This document shows, piece by piece, positions 1 through 5,839 of a stretch of DNA of 8,494 bases (position 1 is its first letter; each line of letters begins with the position of its first letter). The translations under genes were made by a program, and so were the position numbers. The stretch is from Aequorivita sp. (lineage in GTDB: Bacteria; Bacteroidota; Bacteroidia; Flavobacteriales; Flavobacteriaceae): positions 1-8,494 of the forward strand of contig JAGQYZ010000222.1 in NCBI GenBank assembly GCA_020435865.1. The letters run 5' to 3'. Under the pieces are notes generated by a model. The model saw nothing but the letters and a program-made list of their open reading frames with translations, did not search any database and was not told the origin of the DNA.

Positions 1-156
1 ACTGAAAAAGATGAAAATTGTGGATTAGTAAATATAAATATCACAAAAACAAGTGTTTATAATTTTTTTAGTTATATTTATACTTTAAACTCCTCATTAG
101 ATTTTTTACCCAAATTAATTTGCTTTAAATCATTGCCCCAAAATTTTAAACAGTAA
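1..156 (+). CDS. Possible 3' end of a truncated gene (uncertain)
   Basis: Frame 1 is open from the first base of the window to a TAA at 154-156, giving 51 residues that begin TEKDENCGLV and end KSLPQNFKQ. The stretch is only about 20% G+C, so stops should be frequent, and an uninterrupted run of this length is mildly suggestive of a real gene tail. The other two plus frames close almost at once, and the minus strand is full of stops. I recognise no domain, and there is no terminator hairpin between the stop and the next gene. It could equally be chance in intergenic DNA. The sequence left of the window would decide. Confidence 0.22.
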   Translation, partial: TEKDENCGLVNINITKTSVYNFFSYIYTLNSSLDFLPKLICFKSLPQNFKQ

Positions 157-195
157 TCAATTTTAATATTTATACTAATTTAATTTTATGGGATT

Positions 196-1020
196 ATGAA
201 AACAACCACCAACCTTAAGTTTATTGCATTAGCATCAATAATGTTGCTATTGAATTTTAGCGTTTTTGCTCAAAATGAAGCGAATCGTCCAAAGTATATT
301 TCAGTAACAACAATGCATTGGAATATGGACAAAGAAGATTTCAGCATGGATGCTTGGAAAGCTTTGGAAAAAGAATATTTGCAAAAAGTGCTCAGCAAAA
401 ATCAATACATTTTATCGGCTTCTTACTATACGCACCTTTTTTCACCGGATAATACCGAAGTGCTTTATGTACAGACCTATCCTTCTTGGGAAGCAATGGA
501 CAAAGCAGCCGATCGCACTGAAGAACTCGCCAAACAAGCTTGGCCTGATGAAAAAGATAGAGATGCCTTTTTTAAAAAACTTGATGATAATTTTTCTATT
601 ATGCATTCTGATGAAATCTACGCTCCTTTAGATGGTGCCAAGTTAGTTCCTCAGGGCAATAATAAAGATTTAGTAATGTATGTTCGCAGAACTCATTTCA
701 CATTTCCGGAAGATGGTTCCCAAAAAGAATTTGACGCAATGCGGGCAGAAAATTTTGAAAAAGTCATTTCAAAAAATGAATATATTAAAGGGTATTATCC
801 AAATGTTCATGCTTGGGGAAGTGATAAAACTGAATTTGTTGAAGCATTTTTTGTAGATTCATTGTGCGACATGGAAAAGATGTTTGATAGAAATGGCGAA
901 TTGATTAGCCAAGCTTGGTCTGGAGAAGCGGGTAAAGAGCGCGGAAAAAAATGGGGGAAATATTTTACGGGGGTTCATGGTGATAGTGCATACACTTTAG
1001 TAGCCGAGCTTTCAAAATAA
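196..1020 (+). CDS. Exported protein of unknown function with two tandem copies of one domain
   Basis: I do not recognise a named family. Residues 1-26 are a signal peptide: basic start MKTTTNLK, a hydrophobic core around residues 9-23, and a cut probably after FAQ26. The protein is therefore predicted to be periplasmic, and no lipobox cysteine is present. The mature part is an internal duplication. Residues 33-145 match 158-272 with a constant offset of 125: VLSKNQYI at 65-72 matches VISKNEYI at 190-197, and DRTEELAKQAWPDE at 106-119 matches DRNGELISQAWSGE at 231-244 (8 of 14 identical). The alternating strand/helix look and paired repeats fit a dimeric alpha-beta barrel (ferredoxin-like) fold, but that is inference. 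The ATG at 196 gives a complete signal peptide. No convincing -33/-7 promoter was found upstream. The gene converges with the next one on a shared terminator. Confidence 0.9.
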   Translation: MKTTTNLKFIALASIMLLLNFSVFAQNEANRPKYISVTTMHWNMDKEDFSMDAWKALEKEYLQKVLSKNQYILSASYYTHLFSPDNTEVLYVQTYPSWEAMDKAADRTEELAKQAWPDEKDRDAFFKKLDDNFSIMHSDEIYAPLDGAKLVPQGNNKDLVMYVRRTHFTFPEDGSQKEFDAMRAENFEKVISKNEYIKGYYPNVHAWGSDKTEFVEAFFVDSLCDMEKMFDRNGELISQAWSGEAGKERGKKWGKYFTGVHGDSAYTLVAELSK

Positions 1021-1045
1021 AACTTCAGGAACTATAGTTTTTCAG

Positions 1046-1078
1046 AAAAGGGATGTTTTTAAAAAAGCATCCTTTTTT
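1046..1078. terminator. Bidirectional rho-independent terminator between convergent genes
   Basis: GGATG at 1051-1055 pairs with CATCC at 1068-1072, and the stem continues inward through T-rich and A-rich arms (1056-1060 with 1062-1067). A run of six T follows at 1073-1078, giving a terminator for the plus-strand gene ending at 1020. AAAA at 1046-1049 can pair with that T run and reads as TTTT on the minus strand, so the same hairpin can stop the minus-strand gene ending at 1082. Its place in the 61-base gap between two convergent stop codons supports the call. Confidence 0.8.
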
Positions 1079-1081
1079 AAT

Positions 1082-1510
1082 TTAACAACTCAAATCTGCA
1101 ATGATTTTCCACTCACCTTTGATTTTTCTAAAGATAATTAGAAAAACTCCATCCGCATTTCCAGCATCTCGAACCAAATGAAATTGACCCATTACATAAT
1201 AGGAATTTTCTTCAATTTTTGTAATAGCTTCAATTGTGAAGCTCAATGTTCCCGTATATTCTTTTGAAGGGTAGCCTTTTTTGTAGTTGTCCAACGTTTT
1301 TTGCCAACCGTTGGTAACCCCTTTACTTCCATAAAATTTCAAGGAATCGCTTTTCCAATACCCTTGCATAAAGCCTTCCAAATCGTTTTGGTTCCAAGCT
1401 TTTTCCTGCATTTTCATTACAGAAAGAATCGCTTCTTTATCAGCGTTTTCAGTTTGGGAGATTGCATGTACCGTTGCAAATATGCAGAGAAATAAAAATA
1501 GTTTTTTCAT
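1082..1510 (-). CDS. Exported SnoaL/NTF2-like (DUF4440-type) protein
   Basis: This is a 142-residue protein with a signal peptide at about residues 1-18 (MKKLFLFLCIFATVHAIS). The rest has the cone-shaped NTF2/SnoaL layout: an N-terminal helix with KMQEKAWNQNDLEGFMQGY, a segment with TNGWQKTLDNYKKGYP, then beta strands ending in VFLIIFRKIKGEWKIIADLS. These helix and strand signatures match the small 'nuclear transport factor 2 family' proteins common in Bacteroidota. The fold hosts both ligand-binding proteins and enzymes, so no reaction can be assigned. As I recall, relatives often have His after the conserved Asp near the C terminus (ADH), whereas this one reads ADLSC. The protein stops there and may be slightly shorter than usual. 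The gene starts 44 bases after the stop of the three-domain enzyme, with no terminator between, so co-transcription is possible. A weak -7-like TAAATGTG lies just upstream of the start on the minus strand. Confidence 0.88.
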   Translation of the reverse strand: MKKLFLFLCIFATVHAISQTENADKEAILSVMKMQEKAWNQNDLEGFMQGYWKSDSLKFYGSKGVTNGWQKTLDNYKKGYPSKEYTGTLSFTIEAITKIEENSYYVMGQFHLVRDAGNADGVFLIIFRKIKGEWKIIADLSC

Positions 1511-1554
1511 AATAAGTCATTCCACATTTATCGCAAAATTGCTTTAAAGTTAGT

Positions 1555-4500
1555 TTAAAATTTTATCATAAAATCCTCCGCAAAAACAGTTTTCAATCTA
1601 AAGATTAGCTCTTTCACATTCACTTTGCTGAAAACCATTGGCGGTTTTACTTTTAAAACATTATGGTCTGGACCGTCTATACTCATCAGTATTCCTAAAT
1701 GTTTCATTCTATTTGCCAAATAAGTAGCATGTTCTGACAAAGGTTTTTTATTTGGATCATTAAGTTCAAATCCTAAAAACAAGCCTTCTCCACGAACATC
1801 TCCAATAATAGGGAATTGCTTTTGAAGTGTTTTCAATGCTTCTTTTAAAAATCCGCCAACTTCCAAAGCGTTTTGTTGCAAGTTTTCTTCTTCAATAACT
1901 TCCAACACTGTGTGCCCGATAGCACAGGAAACAGGATTGCCGCCAAAGGTATTGAAGTATTCCATTCCAGTATTAAACTTTTCGGCTACTTCTTTTGTGC
2001 AAGCTACAATTGCCAAGGGATGTCCATTTCCGGCAGGTTTTCCCATGGTTACTATATCCGGTTGAACATCATAAAGCTCAAAAGCCCAAAAAGTTTTGCC
2101 CATGCGCCCGAAACCCGTTTGCACTTCATCCGCAATACAGATACCGCCTGCATCGTGAACGTGTTTATAAACTTCTTTAAAATAATTTTTTGGCGGAACA
2201 ATCTGTCCACCACAGCTTATCATACTTTCGCCAATAAAACCTGCTATTTCCTTGCCTTCGGCTTTTAAATTTTGAATAATTTCCTTAGCGTGATTGGCAT
2301 AGTCAATTCCACAATTCTCTCCCGAATATTTTCCTCGGAACGAATCCGGAAGTGGAAGAATGTGTGTAGTTTCGGGTTTTTGAAAACCTCCTTCTCCATC
2401 AAATTTATACGAACTCACACCCATTACTGCATTTGTATTTCCGTGGTAACCAACTTCAATAGCTAAAATATCCTTGTTGCCAGTAACGGTTTTTGCCATT
2501 CGCAATGCAAGTTCATTTGCTTCGCTCCCAGAATTAACAAAATGGACCACAGATAGATGTGGCGGCAGTTTTTTCAGTAAAGCTTCTGCGTAATTGATAA
2601 TTTCTTCGTGCAAATAGCGTGTATTAGTATTCAAAACTGCCATTTGTTTTTGCCCAGCAGCAACCACCTTTAGATGCTGGTGACCTACGTGGTTTACATT
2701 ATTTACCGTGTCCAAATATTTTCGGCCTTCTGCGTCAATCAAATAAACCCCTTCGCCACGGACGATGTGCAAAGGTCTGTCATAAGAAAGACTTAAGCCT
2801 TTTCCTAGATGCTCCTTCCTGAAACTGATCAATTTTTCAGAAGATTGAACGTAGTTGGTTTTTAAATTTTTTATTTTAAAAAGTAAGTTTGGGTCTGGAC
2901 AAAGGGCACTCCAAATGGATAATTGTTTAAAATAGGTCACACCCGGAAAATCGATTTTATAATCAAGCATCGAGAGCATAATCTGAAAATGGAGATGTGG
3001 TGCCCAAGTGCCGTTTTCGTTTTCATTACCCAAATAACCAATACAATCTCCTTTTTTCAGTTCTGTTCCTTCGGAAATGGCTGAAATGCTTTTTAGGGAA
3101 AGATGTCCGTAAAGCGTGAAAAATTCTACATTCTCAAAAGTGTGTTTTAAAATAATCAATCCGCCGTATTCTTTGTAGCCTTCATCGTTCACTGCAGTTA
3201 CGACCGTTCCATCAAACAATGCGTTGACTGAAGTTTCTGCTGGAAGCCAAAAGTCTATTCCCAAATGGATAGTTCGGCTCTCTGGTCCATTGTTTCCCTC
3301 TTTATCATAAGAAGATGCCGTATAAAGTGGTCGAGGTTCACAGTACCCACCAGCAATTATTTTTTTTGGATTTTCTTTTTGAAGTTGTTCAATTTTAAAC
3401 TGAAATAAATCGAGATTGTTAAAATCATTTTTACTGCCAATCCAAGTACTTGCAGGACTTAAATCGAGCAGATGAATTTCGTTTTTTGTAATCGTAGGAA
3501 ATAATTCTGAAAGCTTAAAAGTGTTTTGTAAAGCCCAATTTTTAAAGTTTTTAGTTTTAGGATGCGCTTCTATTCCACAAGTATTTCTAAAAGAATAATA
3601 TGCAAAATTTTCATTGACATTGAACCATTTCTCCAGTAAACCCCAAGCAGGTTTTTCGCTGATTACATAATAATTGTCATATGGAAATTCTTCTTTTTTA
3701 AGAGAAGCTTTTGTTAAGGTGGTAACAAGGCGCATTCCTATCAAAATGTACAGACATTTCAACTCATCATCTGAAAGATTGTAGTATTTGTTGTAGCCAT
3801 TTATCACTTCCAGAGCTGCCGAAAGCGGATCGGGGAGATCCATTATTGCGTACGCCAGCAAAATAGCGAGATCATTAACGGTTTTGGTGTAAACGGCATC
3901 ACCAAAGTCAATTAATCCTGTAACTTTTGGATTGCGTAAATCGTCCGAAACCAAAATATTATAATCATTCACATCGTTGTGGACAATGCTTTTTGGAAGG
4001 TTTTTATAGGTTGGTTGAATTTCTTCAAAACGTTTTTGAAAGTAATGCACAACTTCTTTTTGTTTGTCAGAAAAACGATTTATATGTTGTGAAGTCCAAG
4101 TAGAATTAGCCAAATCCCAATCCAGATTTCTTGTTGCCGCGGGATGTTTAAAATCTTGCAGTGCTAATGTTAAACTCCCGGCGGTTTCGCCAAGACTGTT
4201 TCGCAGACTTTCGGTTTTTGGGTTTACGGTTGCCCAAAGACGGCCTGGAAGCCAAGTTAACACTCGTGCGGTTTTATTATTTTGAAGTTCCGTGAGCAGT
4301 TTTCCATCTTTATTTGGAATAACTTCTGAAAATAAAATAGCACGTTTTTTTGTTGAAATGTGCTTTAGGATTTTAACCTGAAAATCTAAATGCTCTTGGC
4401 TTGCTTCGGAAGAAATTTTCAGGAGAAATTTTTCACCCGAATTGGTTTCTAATAAAAAATTTTCGTCAGCGTAGCCGTCAAGCTTTAAAGCTTCAGCATT

Positions 4501-4557
4501 TATGTTGTAGTATTTATTAGCAATTTGTAAAGTTTTTTCGGGAGTGAAATTCGTCAT
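1555..4557 (-). CDS. Three-domain fusion: APH-fold kinase, M23 peptidase domain, class III PLP phospho-lyase-like enzyme
   Basis: One uninterrupted 1000-residue frame. Residues ~25-300 are an aminoglycoside-phosphotransferase-fold kinase of the type acting on small hydroxy-amines: a candidate ATP lysine K47 (FLLKIS), catalytic loop H193-N-D195 with N200, and metal-binding D217 in IDFGD. Residues ~300-425 are a linker including YCEPRPLYT at 405-413. Residues ~425-530 are an M23/LytM zinc peptidase domain with H431xxxD435, H485 in LYGH, and H521-L-H523, so the metal site looks complete. Residues ~560-1000 are a fold-type-I class III PLP enzyme: N675-S-G-S phosphate-binding loop, Y704-H-G, D810-E-V-Q for the ring nitrogen, and Schiff-base K840 in GKPAGNGHP. 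That last motif resembles human ethanolamine-phosphate and 5-phosphohydroxylysine phospho-lyases rather than ordinary transaminases. Inference: the kinase phosphorylates a hydroxy-amine and the lyase then releases phosphate, ammonia and an aldehyde. There is no signal peptide or membrane segment, so it should be cytoplasmic, which is odd for an M23 domain. The substrate is unknown. It is not an antibiotic-resistance gene on this evidence. Confidence 0.93.
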   Translation of the reverse strand: MTNFTPEKTLQIANKYYNINAEALKLDGYADENFLLETNSGEKFLLKISSEASQEHLDFQVKILKHISTKKRAILFSEVIPNKDGKLLTELQNNKTARVLTWLPGRLWATVNPKTESLRNSLGETAGSLTLALQDFKHPAATRNLDWDLANSTWTSQHINRFSDKQKEVVHYFQKRFEEIQPTYKNLPKSIVHNDVNDYNILVSDDLRNPKVTGLIDFGDAVYTKTVNDLAILLAYAIMDLPDPLSAALEVINGYNKYYNLSDDELKCLYILIGMRLVTTLTKASLKKEEFPYDNYYVISEKPAWGLLEKWFNVNENFAYYSFRNTCGIEAHPKTKNFKNWALQNTFKLSELFPTITKNEIHLLDLSPASTWIGSKNDFNNLDLFQFKIEQLQKENPKKIIAGGYCEPRPLYTASSYDKEGNNGPESRTIHLGIDFWLPAETSVNALFDGTVVTAVNDEGYKEYGGLIILKHTFENVEFFTLYGHLSLKSISAISEGTELKKGDCIGYLGNENENGTWAPHLHFQIMLSMLDYKIDFPGVTYFKQLSIWSALCPDPNLLFKIKNLKTNYVQSSEKLISFRKEHLGKGLSLSYDRPLHIVRGEGVYLIDAEGRKYLDTVNNVNHVGHQHLKVVAAGQKQMAVLNTNTRYLHEEIINYAEALLKKLPPHLSVVHFVNSGSEANELALRMAKTVTGNKDILAIEVGYHGNTNAVMGVSSYKFDGEGGFQKPETTHILPLPDSFRGKYSGENCGIDYANHAKEIIQNLKAEGKEIAGFIGESMISCGGQIVPPKNYFKEVYKHVHDAGGICIADEVQTGFGRMGKTFWAFELYDVQPDIVTMGKPAGNGHPLAIVACTKEVAEKFNTGMEYFNTFGGNPVSCAIGHTVLEVIEEENLQQNALEVGGFLKEALKTLQKQFPIIGDVRGEGLFLGFELNDPNKKPLSEHATYLANRMKHLGILMSIDGPDHNVLKVKPPMVFSKVNVKELIFRLKTVFAEDFMIKF

Positions 4558-4598
4558 GCTTTTTTAAAGTAATTGACTAACAATAATACTGAAAAAGA

Positions 4599-4638
4599 GA
4601 AGGACGAAATTAAACTTCACGTTAAAATTTTGTCCTTC
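4599..4638 (-). terminator. Strong hairpin with T tract, probable terminator of the DUF4407 gene
   Basis: The arms at 4599-4611 and 4626-4638 are complementary over 13 positions. There is one imperfect pair, G4606 opposite T4631, which is a G-U wobble on the plus strand and an A-C mismatch on the minus strand. Three further inner pairs (4613-4615 with 4621-4623) close a five-base loop. On the minus strand the hairpin begins 20 bases after the DUF4407 stop and is followed by TCTCTTTTTC, as expected for intrinsic termination. The next gene starts only 41 bases beyond it. It could alternatively act as a leader structure for that gene. Confidence 0.6.
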
Positions 4639-4657
4639 AAACATGGCTAATACTAAA

Positions 4658-5758
4658 TTATAAAACGCTTTTCTGTTTTTTATAAAATGCATCTGCTTGC
4701 ATTTGCATCAACTCGCGGGCTTTTTTTCGTTTATAGTCGTAAAGTTCCTGTTCTTCTGCAATATCAGCATAAACTCTGTTGTTTATGTTGAGGTCTGTGG
4801 TTACTAATACATCGCGTTGTGCTTTTTGCTGCGTTACCCAAGATTTTAGAGCACTTTCCTGTTCTTCTAATTTTAAATCGTATGCTCCTTTTGGAGAAAG
4901 AAGTTTCGCTAATATTGGTGATGTTTCAATAGCCAAGAACAATAAAAAAATAAATAGCGAAGGCAATAACGGAAGCTTATTCAACGCATTTACACGCGCC
5001 ATTAAACCATCGAAGCCATCAATTACTGGCTGGGTGTCCGCAACTTTTGTTTTGTATTCTGTTGCAAGGTTTGCTATTTGGGTCTCTGCCTCTTCAATCT
5101 TTGCAGTGTTTGTTTTTTTGAGTTCGGTCAAGGCAGCGAGTTCGGCGTCATGCTTTTCACGTTTTTCTTTATACACGGGACCTTTGCCAATTTTTTGTGT
5201 TCCAGCAGTGCCTTCAGCTTCAGCAATATAGATATTATAAAGCGCGTTCACTTCAGCTTCTTTTGTGGTTATTTCAGCTTTTAAACCTGCAATTTCGGCT
5301 TCCAAGGCTTTTACGGAAGGGGTGTATTGTAACGCCAATTGATCTTTATTGGCGAGAGTCATTTCATTTTTCTCAGTAAGTAAAACTTGGTTAATTTCCT
5401 TTTCGAAAATTTTCATTTCCAAAGGCTTTGAAATGACTATGGCTATTATTATAGCCAAAGCGATTCGAGGGGAAGCTTGTATCAATTCATCAAAGAAGCT
5501 GTTGCGCTTTTTGATGGTAGAAACAATGAATCTATCTAGATTGAAAATCAATAATCCCCATATAATTCCGAAGAAAATGGCGGAGAAGTAATTATCAAAG
5601 ACTGTATAGAGGGCGTAAGCTGCGGCAATTGTAGCCATAACGGCGGTAAAGAAAACGGTGGCGCCAATGCCAGCATATTTGGTGCGTTCGCCGGATGAAC
5701 ATTCGTCAAGAATAGCGGTATCTGATCCAGAGCAGAAGATGAAAAAGCGTTGTAGCAT
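4658..5758 (-). CDS. DUF4407 family inner-membrane protein with a periplasmic or cytoplasmic coiled coil
   Basis: The protein has 366 residues. The N-terminal half reads like DUF4407: LDECSSGERTKYAGIGATVFFTAV near residues 17-40, then NLDRFIVSTIKKR at 73-85. Membrane segments are predicted at about 29-52, 57-73, 97-111 and 264-286. Between the third and fourth lies a long charged, Ala/Glu/Lys-rich coiled coil (~125-240), interrupted by a Gly-rich stretch near 183-194. With four segments, both ends and this large loop face set sides of the membrane; the positively charged loop between TM2 and TM3 (KKR at 83-85) suggests that side is cytoplasmic, which would put the coiled coil in the periplasm. 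The C-terminal tail (~287-366) is again charged and helical. The family has no established biochemical role that I can name. The start lies 81 bases after the surface-protein stop, with no clear terminator in the gap, so read-through transcription is plausible. A strong hairpin follows the stop. Confidence 0.88.
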   Translation of the reverse strand: MLQRFFIFCSGSDTAILDECSSGERTKYAGIGATVFFTAVMATIAAAYALYTVFDNYFSAIFFGIIWGLLIFNLDRFIVSTIKKRNSFFDELIQASPRIALAIIIAIVISKPLEMKIFEKEINQVLLTEKNEMTLANKDQLALQYTPSVKALEAEIAGLKAEITTKEAEVNALYNIYIAEAEGTAGTQKIGKGPVYKEKREKHDAELAALTELKKTNTAKIEEAETQIANLATEYKTKVADTQPVIDGFDGLMARVNALNKLPLLPSLFIFLLFLAIETSPILAKLLSPKGAYDLKLEEQESALKSWVTQQKAQRDVLVTTDLNINNRVYADIAEEQELYDYKRKKARELMQMQADAFYKKQKSVL

Positions 5759-5839
5759 ATTGATTTTAGATTGATGAGACTATATAACGTAATTTGAATC
5801 AGTTTGTTACAAGTTTTTGTTGAAAATTATGAAAATCTT

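Noticed and set aside
100..195. Promoter for the first plus-strand gene
   Set aside because: TTAATTTG at 115-122 is one mismatch from the -7 consensus, but no TTTG lies at the right distance upstream, so I did not call it.
350..631. 93-codon frame inside the first exported-protein gene
   Set aside because: It overlaps a gene with a signal peptide and a conserved internal duplication in another frame; it has no recognisable feature of its own.
1873..2268. Plus-strand open frame of 131 codons
   Set aside because: It lies wholly antisense to the PLP-enzyme domain, whose conserved motifs are clear on the other strand; its own translation shows no domain.
3658..4485. Aminoglycoside-resistance phosphotransferase
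   Set aside because: Only the fold and generic kinase motifs match; fusion to a phospho-lyase points to metabolism, and there is no mobile-element or resistance context.
1555..4557. Three-domain protein as an assembly chimera or read-through artefact
   Set aside because: The frame is continuous, with linker sequence (including EPRPLYT before the M23 domain) and all domain boundaries intact, and kinase and lyase are functionally matched; a random joining is unlikely.
4779..5231. Plus-strand open frame of 150 codons
   Set aside because: It is antisense to the DUF4407 coiled coil; the low-complexity Ser/Ala/Phe composition is what an Ala/Glu/Lys-rich coiled coil gives when read backwards.
5759..5839. 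Terminator between the surface-protein and DUF4407 genes
   Set aside because: Only four-base inverted repeats (for example ACAA/TTGT) occur and none is followed by a clear T run on the minus strand.
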